Translations under genes and position numbers: made by a program
Part shown: piece after piece, positions 9,221-15,794 of the stretch
Layout of the letters: each line of letters opens with the position of its first letter
How positions within the stretch are numbered: position 1 is the first letter of the stretch
Assembly (NCBI RefSeq): GCF_035762905.1
Contig: NZ_DASUCC010000078.1
Location: 1 to 47,682, forward strand
Reading direction: 5' to 3'
DNA length: 47,682 nucleotides
Origin: DASYTH01 sp035762905
GTDB taxonomy: Bacteria > Actinomycetota > Actinomycetes > Mycobacteriales > Pseudonocardiaceae
Notes under the pieces: generated by a model
Database searches by the model: none
Told to the model about the DNA's origin: nothing
Seen by the model: only the letters and a program-made list of their open reading frames with translations

Positions 9221-9718
9221 GTGCCAGACGGAACCACGGGAACCAACCAACCCCCCTCCTCCGACCCCACGGCTTCCGACCCCCCGCCCGCCCCCGGCGA
9301 CCAGATCCAGACCGAGATCGCCCTCTCCCGCGTCATCGACACCCTCGGCGGCCTCTTCGGCTCCAACTGGACCGCCCCCACCGCAGGCGGCGGCGGCACC
9401 GGCGGCCAATTCATGTTCGCCAGCATCGAACAACTGGACAGCGTCATCGCCCAGTGGCGGGCCGAAGTTCAGGCGATCTCCGCGGACGGCAACGAGATCC
9501 AGCAGGCAGTGGCCGACATCGGAGAACCGGCCGATGACGGGATGAGCACAGGCCATGCCGACGCCGCCCGGAAGTCGTTGACGACGTTGCTCGAGCACAA
9601 TTTCGCCATGCAGGATTACGCCACCCAGTACCTGGACAAGCTGCTGGCCAGCCGGCAAAGCATGGTGAACAGCGACCTGACCGGCCGGGACCGGATGACC
9701 AGCGAAGACAGGGGTTGA
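9221..9718 (+). CDS. WXG100-like helical T7SS-associated protein
   Basis: The product has 165 residues: a disordered Pro/Ser/Thr-rich N-terminus (1-27), then a Gly-rich loop, FMFASIEQLDSVIAQWRAEVQAI and a second long helix (ADAARKSLTTLLEHNFAMQDYATQYLDKLLASRQ). This two-helix layout resembles small proteins found beside actinobacterial type VII loci; there is no exact WxG but a W occurs at the end of helix one. A strong AAGGGGAGG (9206-9214) supports the GTG start. It follows the Rhs gene by 78 bp and precedes the DUF3558 lipoprotein by 4 bp. Its position would suit an immunity gene, but its helical-hairpin character argues for a secretion partner. Function remains unassigned. Confidence 0.65.
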   Translation: MPDGTTGTNQPPSSDPTASDPPPAPGDQIQTEIALSRVIDTLGGLFGSNWTAPTAGGGGTGGQFMFASIEQLDSVIAQWRAEVQAISADGNEIQQAVADIGEPADDGMSTGHADAARKSLTTLLEHNFAMQDYATQYLDKLLASRQSMVNSDLTGRDRMTSEDRG

Positions 9719-9722
9719 TGCA

Positions 9723-10367
9723 GTGCCCTCGGGTCCCCTCACGTTGACCGTCGCCTCCGCCGTGGCGCTGGTCCTGCTTGCCGGGTGCACGGCCAAGCAG
9801 GAGGGCACCGCGACGCCCACACCCGGTACCGGCGGCGACACGAGCACTCGAACAACGGGCTCTACCGGGTCGCCGTCCGGCACCAACAATTCGCCGAAGA
9901 TCGACGCGCCGCTGGATGCCACTCGGTTCCTGTCCCAGCCCTGCGCAGTGCTTTCCCCGACCCAACTGCAAGCGTTCAACATCAGCAACCCGGGTACTCC
10001 GCACACTGACGATCCGACGGCCAGGTCCACCGGACCTTATTGTAACTGGAGTTCCGATGATCCCGTGCCGCGAGGAATTTCGGTCGGATTTCTCGTAAGT
10101 AACAAGAATGGCTTGGCCGATACGATCCGGGGTGGGCGAGCGGCGTTTCCCGGCTATTTCGAGCCCGCAGAGGTGGACGGTTATCCGGCAGTGTTCAACG
10201 ACCTGGTCGATGGCCGGAGCAGGGGGATCTGCAACATCACGGTCGGAATTTCCAACACGTTGGCATTCCGGGCCGCCGAGTCGTGGGACCGGAAACGTGG
10301 TACGCAATCGTGTGAGGGTGCCAAGCAGATAGCGGCCGCGGTAATCACATCGTTGAAGGGGGAATGA
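9723..10367 (+). CDS. DUF3558-family lipoprotein
   Basis: The 214-residue protein has a lipoprotein signal peptide with lipobox LLAGC (C22), a Ser/Thr/Gly-rich tether (~25-60), and a DUF3558-like globular domain. That domain contains the usual early PCAVLSPTQLQAF, a central YCNWSS and a C-terminal SCEGAKQIAAAVI, whose cysteines probably form disulfides. The mature protein should sit on the outer face of the cytoplasmic membrane. DUF3558 lipoproteins are frequent in actinomycetes and often accompany type VII accessory genes; their biochemical role is not known. It lies 4 bp after the helical protein and 1 bp before the PPE-like gene. From about 10,000 onwards codons ending in A/T are unusually common. 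Confidence 0.85.
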   Translation: MPSGPLTLTVASAVALVLLAGCTAKQEGTATPTPGTGGDTSTRTTGSTGSPSGTNNSPKIDAPLDATRFLSQPCAVLSPTQLQAFNISNPGTPHTDDPTARSTGPYCNWSSDDPVPRGISVGFLVSNKNGLADTIRGGRAAFPGYFEPAEVDGYPAVFNDLVDGRSRGICNITVGISNTLAFRAAESWDRKRGTQSCEGAKQIAAAVITSLKGE

Positions 10368-10368
10368 A

Positions 10369-11616
10369 ATGGACGGCGGCGGCGCGTCCTCCTGCATGTC
10401 CGGTGACGCCATCTACCAGAACTTCCAGCAGGGCGCCGGACCTGCACGGCTCATCACGGCATCGGACCGGCTCAAGGGGCTGATCGGGAACTACGAGAAC
10501 CGGCTCCAATCGATTAGCGACCTTACGGTGCGGATGGAGTCGGCTTGGCAGGGGGATGCTTCGGGGGCGGCTCGACGGGGGGCGGGGCCGTTGGCGGTGG
10601 AGCATGGGATGGCGGCGCCGGAGATGAATACGGCGCAGAGCATGATTGATCGGCAGGTGGCGGTTTTCGAGAAGACCAAGAACTCGGTTGTTCCGGTGCC
10701 GCCTATGCCGCAGGAGCCTGGGTTTTGGGACAATTTTACTTCGTTGGGCGGGGCCAGTCGGACTTATGAGCGGGAGCAGGAGGAGTATAACGCCGCTAAT
10801 GAGCGCAATGTTACGGCCATGCGGACCTACGAAGATGTGACGGGGCAGAATACTTCGGGGATGCCGACGTCTTACGGGTCGATTCAGCCGGATCATTCGG
10901 CGATCGGGATTCAGGAGCGGCAGGCGCAGGATCAGATCGGGCAGGCGCAGCCGCCGCCGTCGGTGTCGACCGGGGGAGGCGGGTCCCGTGGGGGTACCGG
11001 CGGGCCGGGTCCGGTGCCGGGGCCGGGTGGGTCGGGGAATCCGAGTGGTCCGGGGCCGACCGGGCCGACCCGGCCAGGGCCCGGGGGGACCGATCCGGAC
11101 AACTTCGTGCCGGGGCCGGGACCGACGCCGGGGCCGGGACCGATTCCCAATCCGGGGCCCAACCCGGGTCAGCCGCCGGTGTTCATGCCGGGGCCGGGAC
11201 CGGTGCCCACGTTCAACCCGACGGGCGGCGGCGGTGGCACCGGGAGCGGACCCGGTGGGCCGGGTGGCCGCGGCGCCGGGCCCGGGGGATCGGGCGGGCC
11301 GGGTGGCCAGGGCGCGCGGGGGTTCGGGCCGGTCAGCGGTGGCGCACCGTTCGGCGAGGAGGGCCGGATGGCCGCTCGCGGCGGCGCGACGGCGCTGGGG
11401 CCGGGTGCGGCCGCGGCGGCGGAGGCCGCAGGGGGCGGTGGGCGTGGCGCGGCCGGTGGGCGGGCCGCCGGCATGGGCGGCATGCCGATGGGTGGCGCGC
11501 GCGGCCAGGGTGACGAGGACACCGAGCACAAGCGGCCGTCGTTCCTGGTCGAGGCCGACCCGGACGAGACGTTCGGCACCGACGAGGTCACCGCACCGCC
11601 GGTGATCGGGGAATAA
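10369..11616 (+). CDS. PPE-like type VII substrate with Gly/Pro-rich tail
   Basis: The 415-residue protein begins with a ~190-residue helical domain carrying W60-Q-G62 (ESAWQGDASGAA), consistent with a WXG/PPE-type secretion domain. A ~190-residue low-complexity region built from PGPGP, GPGG and GGRG runs follows. It closes with an acidic tail (HKRPSFLVEADPDETFGTDEVTAPPVIGE begins near 386) of the kind seen at the end of PPE-like proteins in Pseudonocardiales. The EspG-like gene follows after 5 bp; EspG proteins chaperone PE-PPE pairs, which fits this being a substrate. The helical half has many T-ending codons, unlike its tail. ATG at 10369 follows GGGGGA. Confidence 0.75.
   Translation: MDGGGASSCMSGDAIYQNFQQGAGPARLITASDRLKGLIGNYENRLQSISDLTVRMESAWQGDASGAARRGAGPLAVEHGMAAPEMNTAQSMIDRQVAVFEKTKNSVVPVPPMPQEPGFWDNFTSLGGASRTYEREQEEYNAANERNVTAMRTYEDVTGQNTSGMPTSYGSIQPDHSAIGIQERQAQDQIGQAQPPPSVSTGGGGSRGGTGGPGPVPGPGGSGNPSGPGPTGPTRPGPGGTDPDNFVPGPGPTPGPGPIPNPGPNPGQPPVFMPGPGPVPTFNPTGGGGGTGSGPGGPGGRGAGPGGSGGPGGQGARGFGPVSGGAPFGEEGRMAARGGATALGPGAAAAAEAAGGGGRGAAGGRAAGMGGMPMGGARGQGDEDTEHKRPSFLVEADPDETFGTDEVTAPPVIGE
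11110..11202 (+). repeat. Short G-rich coding repeat (PGPGP units)
   Basis: The 15-mer CCGGGGCCGGGACCG occurs at 11110-11124, 11128-11142 and 11188-11202 inside the low-complexity region of the PPE-like gene. It encodes repeated PGPGP. The surrounding ~500 bp is strongly G-rich on the + strand and could slip during replication. Confidence 0.6.
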
Positions 11617-11621
11617 CGACG

Positions 11622-12386
11622 GTGGTGCTACCGAAGCGGCTGACCCTGCCGGCCGAGACGCTGGCCCGGATGGTCGCGCTGGAGAGCCTCGGCGAACTGC
11701 ACATCACGCTCAAGCCGCCGGCCATGTGGCGGCCCCGGCACCTCGAGGACGAGGAGGAAGCCCGGGCACGCGCGGAGTTCCGGCGCCTTGGCCTGTTCGA
11801 CCGCCGGGGCCGGCTGGACGTGGAGCTGGTCGCGAGCCTGGCCGTGCTGTGCCGGCCGGGGGTGGAGTTCTACGGCTGGATCAGCCGGGACGAGACGACG
11901 ATCGGGGTGCTGGCCGCGGCCATCGGCCGGGAGGCGGTGCTGGCCGTGCGCACCGGCGACCAGGTGACGCTGAGCCAGATCCGACCGGAGACCCTGCCCG
12001 AGTCGCTGGTCGGCCAGAGCGCGGACATCCCGCCCGGCCGGGGCGACGCGTTCAGCATGCTGCAGTCCGAGGCGCTGGCCTCGGCCGGCGGGCATCGGCG
12101 TACCGAGGCCGGGGTCGGCACCCGGATGGCCAGCGCCGAGGTGCGGCTGGCGCAGAAGATCGCCGAGCAGCCCACCACCGGCGGCGGGCAGCTGTCGGTG
12201 GCGGTCCGGGACGGCATCGGCCGGCGCAAGGCCAGCCCGCATCCGCTGCGGTTCGCCGACACACCCAACGGCCGCTGGCTCAACCAGACCACCCCGGTGG
12301 GCAACGGCGACAACCGGATCTTCATCGCTCCCGCCTCGCACCGCGATCTGGTGCACCGGTTACAGGAGATGCACCGGGCGCTGTGA
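11622..12386 (+). CDS. EspG-like ESX secretion-associated chaperone
   Basis: The 254-residue protein resembles the EspG family, cytoplasmic chaperones that bind PPE tips and hand substrates to the type VII machinery. Features matching the family are the N-terminal helix ALESLGELHITLKPPAMW, the EFRRLGLFDRRGRLDVELVASLAVLCRPGVEFYGWI segment in which charged loops precede beta strands, and the C-terminal NRIFIAPASHRDLVHRLQEM. GTG at 11622 is followed directly by a second GTG at 11625; either could be used. It sits immediately behind the PPE-like gene, supporting a chaperone-substrate relationship. Confidence 0.8.
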   Translation: MVLPKRLTLPAETLARMVALESLGELHITLKPPAMWRPRHLEDEEEARARAEFRRLGLFDRRGRLDVELVASLAVLCRPGVEFYGWISRDETTIGVLAAAIGREAVLAVRTGDQVTLSQIRPETLPESLVGQSADIPPGRGDAFSMLQSEALASAGGHRRTEAGVGTRMASAEVRLAQKIAEQPTTGGGQLSVAVRDGIGRRKASPHPLRFADTPNGRWLNQTTPVGNGDNRIFIAPASHRDLVHRLQEMHRAL

Positions 12387-12463
12387 GCGAGGGATGGCCG
12401 GCGGGGAGTGGCCGGTGCACTGGGCGCTGTGTGGGATGGTGTCGGCCATAGGAGAGGTGGCCG

Positions 12464-12868
12464 GTGTGGTGGGCGTTGTGGGGGGAGAATCCCGCTGTGC
12501 AGACGGTCGCGGTGGTGGTGTTCGGGGTCGGGGTGGTCGCGGTCGCGGTGGGGGTGGCGGCGGTGGTGCGGCTGCGCGGGGAGGTGCGGCGGCTGGGTGA
12601 GCGGGCGGCGCGAACGGCGCGGCGGGTGGAGGCGCTGCCGCCGGATCTGTCGAAGGTGCTCGGCACCGAGGACCGGCATGTGATCTCGGTGGAGTTGCTC
12701 AACCTGTTCGAGCTGGCACACCGGGAGACCTGGGTGGCCAGGCCGCTGAGCCTGCTCACCCCGAGACTGCTGAGAGACGCCATTCACCGGCGGCTGGTCG
12801 GCCGGGTGCGGGCGAACCTGGCCAGCTCCGGGGTGCGGGCCGACGTGCGGCTGCACCGTGTCCGCTGA
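12464..12868 (+). CDS. Small single-pass membrane protein, unknown function
   Basis: The 134-residue product has one clear transmembrane segment near residues 13-36 (VQTVAVVVFGVGVVAVAVGVAAVV) preceded by a Trp-rich start, then a basic, probably helical cytoplasmic part (LRGEVRRLGERAARTARRVE). The GTG start is supported by GGAGAGG at 12451-12457. Residues 58-134 include HVISVELLNLFELAHRETWVARPLSLLTPRLL. I do not recognise the family. It overlaps the next small membrane gene by 11 nt and ends the type VII-linked run, so it may be an accessory factor; there is no direct evidence. Confidence 0.6.
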   Translation: MWWALWGENPAVQTVAVVVFGVGVVAVAVGVAAVVRLRGEVRRLGERAARTARRVEALPPDLSKVLGTEDRHVISVELLNLFELAHRETWVARPLSLLTPRLLRDAIHRRLVGRVRANLASSGVRADVRLHRVR

Positions 12869-13052
12869 CCTGGTCCTGGCGGCCGGGCTGGTGCTGCTGG
12901 TCGGGGCGACGGTACTGCTGGCGCTGGCCCGGCGGCTCGGGCGGGAGGTCCGCCGGGTCGACTGGCTGTTGACCAGGACCGAGGCGGCGATCGGCGAGGC
13001 GGAGCGGGCCGGGCGGGTGCGGGCGGACCTCAGGACCGAGGACCCGGAATGA
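12858..13052 (+). CDS. 64-residue membrane protein with charged tail
   Basis: This very small protein has an N-terminal transmembrane helix (LVLAAGLVLLVGATVLLALA) followed by a charged helix (RRLGREVRRVDWLLTRTEAAIGEAERAGRVRADL). The layout mirrors the upstream protein: a single membrane helix, then an Arg-rich coiled-coil-like segment, so the two may interact. The GTG start lies inside the previous gene (11-nt overlap), which suggests translational coupling. Family unknown. Confidence 0.55.
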   Translation: MSADLVLAAGLVLLVGATVLLALARRLGREVRRVDWLLTRTEAAIGEAERAGRVRADLRTEDPE

Positions 13053-13054
13053 CG

Positions 13055-13085
13055 GCGGGCCACCGCGTTCGGCGCGGTGGCCCGC
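13055..13085. terminator. Strong hairpin terminator between convergent genes
   Basis: A perfect 13-bp stem pairs 13055-13067 (GCGGGCCACCGCG) with 13073-13085 around the loop TTCGG. There is no U-run, as is usual in high-GC actinomycetes. It lies between the small membrane gene and the convergent protease gene and probably serves both. Confidence 0.8.
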
Positions 13086-13098
13086 TCTGGTACAGCGT

Positions 13099-13998
13099 TC
13101 AGCTGATCACCTCCTTGGCCGAGTTGATCGGGATGGCGAACCCGATCCCGACGCTGCCCGCCGCGCCGTCCGGCCCGGACACCGGCGAGTAGATGGCGGA
13201 GTTGATGCCGATCACCTGGCCGGCGGCGTTGAACAGCGGCCCGCCGGAGTTGCCCTGGTTGATCGAGGCGTCGGTCTGGATGGCGTGGTAGCTCACCGAC
13301 GGGTCGGCGCCGCCGCGGGAGAACGGATACGGGCTCTGCGAGCGCTCCGAGTCGGGCACGTTCACCTCGCGGTCCAGCGCGCTGACGATGCCGGTGGTGA
13401 CCGTGCCCTGCAGGCCGCCGGGCGAGCCGATCGCGATCACCTCGTCGCCGATCTTCACCGCACCGGAGTCGCCGAGCGTGGCGGCGGTCAGGCCGTCGAC
13501 GCCCTGCGCGGTCAGCACGGCCAGGTCGTTGCTCGGGTCGGTTCCGGTCACGGCGGCGGGCACGGTCCGGCCGTCGGAGAGCGTCACGGTGATCTGATCG
13601 GCGCCGGACACCACGTGGTTGTTGGTGAGGATCTTGCCGTCGGTGCTGATGATCACGCCGGAGCCGACGCCCTGCGAACCGCCGGCGCTCACGTTGACCT
13701 GCACGACGCTCGGCATCACCTTGGCCACCACGGCGGTGACGTCGGTCGGGGCGTTGGCGGACACCGGCTGGGCCGAGGCGCCGGTGCTGACCGCGACCGG
13801 GCTGTCCGGCGCGAAGACGAGGGCGCCGACCGCGCCGCCCAGCCCGCCGGCGACGAGCGTGACCGCGGCGGCGAGAGCGACCGTGCCGCGGCGGACCCGG
13901 CGCGGCGGGGCAGGTGGTGTCGGCGGCGCGACCGGCGTCATCCACGGCTGGTAGGCGAAGGGCTGCTGCTGCGCGGGGGTGCTGGGGTTCTCGGTCAT
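13099..13998 (-). CDS. Trypsin-like HtrA/DegP-type serine protease without PDZ domain
   Basis: The 299-residue protein starts with a Pro/Gln-rich cytoplasmic tail (1-32), a basic stretch, one transmembrane helix (~38-62) and an extracytoplasmic protease domain. The catalytic triad is visible: H128 in TNNHVV, D158 in SNDLAVL and S251 in GNSGGPL. HtrA proteins normally continue into at least one PDZ domain, but this one stops right after GIGFAIPINSAKEVIS. The downstream DNA is a terminator, so the PDZ is absent rather than frameshifted away. The likely role is cell-envelope quality control or processing of exported proteins. It is convergent with the type VII locus; a functional link is possible but unproven. 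Confidence 0.9.
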   Translation of the reverse strand: MTENPSTPAQQQPFAYQPWMTPVAPPTPPAPPRRVRRGTVALAAAVTLVAGGLGGAVGALVFAPDSPVAVSTGASAQPVSANAPTDVTAVVAKVMPSVVQVNVSAGGSQGVGSGVIISTDGKILTNNHVVSGADQITVTLSDGRTVPAAVTGTDPSNDLAVLTAQGVDGLTAATLGDSGAVKIGDEVIAIGSPGGLQGTVTTGIVSALDREVNVPDSERSQSPYPFSRGGADPSVSYHAIQTDASINQGNSGGPLFNAAGQVIGINSAIYSPVSGPDGAAGSVGIGFAIPINSAKEVIS

Positions 13999-14050
13999 GG
14001 TTCAACGATGCGACCCAGGCGTGAGAGCAACCTGTGAATACCCGCAGGTC

Positions 14051-14083
14051 TTGCCAAGAAGACTAGGTAAGTTGTAGCTTACC
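14051..14083 (+). promoter_or_regulatory. Leaderless promoter with ArsR-type inverted repeat over the -10
   Basis: TTGCCA (14051-14056), an 18-nt spacer and TAGCTT (14075-14080) precede the GTG at 14088 by 7 nt. The inverted repeat GGTAAG-N6-CTTACC (14066-14083) overlaps the -10. Its position would let the ArsR product block its own transcription. The sequence shows the repeat; autoregulation is inferred. Confidence 0.6.
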
Positions 14084-14087
14084 GTTC

Positions 14088-14411
14088 GTGCCCACTTACC
14101 AACTCGCCGGGCTGGGCGCGCTCGGCGACCCGACCCGGCGGGCGATCTTCGAGCGGCTGGCCACCCGCCCGATGGCCGTCGGAGAGCTGGCCCGGGAGCT
14201 GCCGATCAGCCGGCCCGCCGTCTCCCAGCACCTGAGGGTGCTCAAGGAGGTAGGTCTGGTGCTGGACCGGGCCGAGGGCACCCGGCGGCTCTACCGGGTC
14301 GACCCCCGCGGCGTGCAGGCCCTGCGGACCTATCTGGACACGCTGTGGGACAAGGCGTTGGCGGCCTTCGCCGACGCCGTGGAACGTACCGAGGAAGGAA
14401 CCGAGCAATGA
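14088..14411 (+). CDS. ArsR-family winged-helix transcriptional regulator
   Basis: The 107-residue protein is a compact ArsR/SmtB winged helix: LGDPTRRAIFERLATRPMAVGELARELPISRPAVSQHLRVLKEVGLV with the recognition helix in SRPAVSQHLRVL, then the wing RAEGTRRLYRVDP. No Cys-rich metal site (CxC) is seen, so it belongs to the non-metal subgroup usually paired with an SRPBCC partner. Exactly that partner follows, with the stop overlapping its ATG. GTG at 14088 is leaderless by position. It probably represses this two-gene operon through the palindrome in its promoter. Confidence 0.92.
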   Translation: MPTYQLAGLGALGDPTRRAIFERLATRPMAVGELARELPISRPAVSQHLRVLKEVGLVLDRAEGTRRLYRVDPRGVQALRTYLDTLWDKALAAFADAVERTEEGTEQ

Positions 14412-14899
14412 CCCAGCAGGCCGAGCGGACCGGCACCGCGATCCGCCGGACCCTCATCGTGAACGCGCCACGGGACCGCGCCTTCGTGGTGTTCGCCGAG
14501 CGGTTCGGCACCTGGTGGCCGCGCGATCACCACCTCGGCGAGGCCGACCTGGCCGAGGCGATCATCGAGCCGGCCGCCGGGGGACGGCTCTACGAGCGCA
14601 ACGTGGACGGCTCCGAGCACGACTGGGGCCGGGTGCTCGTCTACGAGCCGCCGCACCGGCTGGTGCTGGCCTGGCACCTGCAGGGGGACTGGAAGTTCAA
14701 CCCGGACCCGGCCAAGGCCAGCGAGGTGGAGGTGCGGTTCCTGGCCGAGGGCCCGGACCGGACCCGGGTCGAGTTCGAGCACCGGCACATCGAGCGGCAC
14801 GACGGCGCCGCCGACGTGCTGCGCGGGGTCGACGCGTCCAACGGCTGGTCGGACAACCTCGGGCGGTACGTTGCGGTTACTGCGCCCACGGCGGCCTGA
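14408..14899 (+). CDS. SRPBCC/AHSA1-like (START-fold) protein
   Basis: The 163-residue protein has the Aha1-type SRPBCC pattern: RTLIVNAPRDRAFVVFAERFGTWWPRDHHLG at the N-terminus, IEPAAGGRLYERNVDGSEHDWGRVLVYEPPHRLVLAWHLQGDW centrally, and EVRFLAEGPDRTRVEFEHRHIERH. These proteins bind hydrophobic small ligands in a helix-grip cavity. ATG at 14408 overlaps the ArsR stop (ATGA). ArsR-SRPBCC pairs are common in actinobacteria, and the partner may signal ligand state; the ligand is unknown. Its 3' end overlaps the convergent cupin gene by 23 bp. Confidence 0.88.
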   Translation: MTQQAERTGTAIRRTLIVNAPRDRAFVVFAERFGTWWPRDHHLGEADLAEAIIEPAAGGRLYERNVDGSEHDWGRVLVYEPPHRLVLAWHLQGDWKFNPDPAKASEVEVRFLAEGPDRTRVEFEHRHIERHDGAADVLRGVDASNGWSDNLGRYVAVTAPTAA

Positions 14900-15248
14900 T
14901 CTTGCTGCCATCCGCGCCGGTGCCGACGAACCCGGCGCGGATGGCCACGTACAGCTCGGCCGGCCCGTCCCCGGTGTTCACCAGCGCGATCGGCGCGCCG
15001 GCCGGCACGACCACCGCGTCGCCCGGCCCGGCCTCGTCGCCGTCCGGGGTCACCCGCACCGTGCCGGACAGCACCATGAACACCTCGTCCTGGTCCAGCG
15101 TGTGTGGCGGTGGCTCGGTCCGGCCCGGTTCGACCGAAAGGCGCCAGGTGCACAGCCCGGCCGAGCCCCGGCTCGGCGCGGCAAGGGCGGTGAACTCGAC
15201 CCCGGGCAGCTGGAACCGGGGCGCGTCCGCATACCGGATCACCGTCAT
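14877..15248 (-). CDS. Single-domain cupin protein
   Basis: The 123-residue protein is a small RmlC-type cupin: PGVEFTALAAP, then the first motif region EPGRTEPPPHTLDQDEVFMVLSGTVRV (PH..DE pattern with a possible metal-binding His/Glu set) and the second motif region GPGDAVVVPAGAPIALVNTGDGPAELYVAI. ATG at 15248 is chosen because GGAGGGAAG lies just upstream; longer in-frame versions would run through the operator. It is divergent from a MarR gene, with a long palindrome between them, so it is the probable MarR target. Substrate unknown. Confidence 0.85.
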   Translation of the reverse strand: MTVIRYADAPRFQLPGVEFTALAAPSRGSAGLCTWRLSVEPGRTEPPPHTLDQDEVFMVLSGTVRVTPDGDEAGPGDAVVVPAGAPIALVNTGDGPAELYVAIRAGFVGTGADGSKIRPPWAQ

Positions 15249-15261
15249 GTTCTTCCCTCCA

Positions 15262-15299
15262 GATAGACAAGTCAGCTTGTTCAATTGCGCTTGTCTATC
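15262..15299. promoter_or_regulatory. MarR operator with multiple half-sites between cupin and marR
   Basis: GATAGACAAG (15262-15271) and its exact inverted copy CTTGTCTATC (15290-15299) are separated by 18 nt. Within this, ACAAG-TCAG-CTTGT (15267-15280) forms a second, tighter palindrome sharing the left arm. The element fills almost the whole gap between the divergent starts and includes the likely -10 TATCAT (15296-15301). Binding by the adjacent MarR protein is inferred from position. Confidence 0.75.
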
Positions 15300-15308
15300 A
15301 TGACCGGC

Positions 15309-15767
15309 ATGACCGCCACAAGGCTCGACTTCGGCATCCTGCTCGTCCTCGCCTGCCAGGAGTTCGTCGCCGAGCTGCGGGCCGAGCTGGCCCGGGAGTT
15401 CGACGACCAGGGACCCTCCGACGGCTATGTGCTGCGGTCGCTGGGTGCCCGGCCGATGACGACCAGCGAACTGGCCGAGCGGCTGCACATGAGCAAGCAG
15501 GGCGCCGGCCAGATCGTCGAGGACATGGAGCGCCGGGGCTACGTTGAGCGCCGTCCGGACCCCAGCGACCGCCGGGCCCGGCTGCTGCACCTGTCCGAAC
15601 GCGGCCGGGACGCGCTGGCCGCGGCCCGGCGGTTCCACCAGCGCTACGAGCGGCGGCTGGTGCGCGAACACGGGCGCGCGGCGGTGGAGACGGTGCGCGC
15701 GCTGCTCGGCGACATGGCCGGAGTCGAGCCGGACACCGACCCCCGGTTCCGGCCTATGTACTTGTGA
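15309..15767 (+). CDS. MarR-family transcriptional regulator
   Basis: The winged-helix core is clear: GPSDGYVLRSLGARPMTTSELAERLHMSKQGAGQIVEDMERRGYVERRPDPSDRRARLLHLSERG, with the recognition helix in MSKQGAGQIVEDM and the DRRAR wing typical of MarR. The long C-terminal helix (ALAAARRFHQRYERRL) would form the dimer. I prefer ATG at 15309 (152 residues), which is 7 nt after TATCAT and therefore leaderless; ATG at 15300 would lie directly against the operator. It is divergent from the cupin gene and most likely represses both. The ligand is unknown. Confidence 0.88.
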   Translation: MTATRLDFGILLVLACQEFVAELRAELAREFDDQGPSDGYVLRSLGARPMTTSELAERLHMSKQGAGQIVEDMERRGYVERRPDPSDRRARLLHLSERGRDALAAARRFHQRYERRLVREHGRAAVETVRALLGDMAGVEPDTDPRFRPMYL

Positions 15768-15794
15768 GCCGGAGCGGACCGTAGGGTTTCAGGG

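Noticed and set aside
9221..9718. Immunity protein for the Rhs tip
   Set aside because: Position fits, but the helical-hairpin sequence resembles T7SS-associated proteins rather than an immunity fold.
10981..11480. CRISPR-like or tandem repeat array
   Set aside because: The repetition is coding low complexity (PGPGP, GPGG) without regular unit length or unique spacers.
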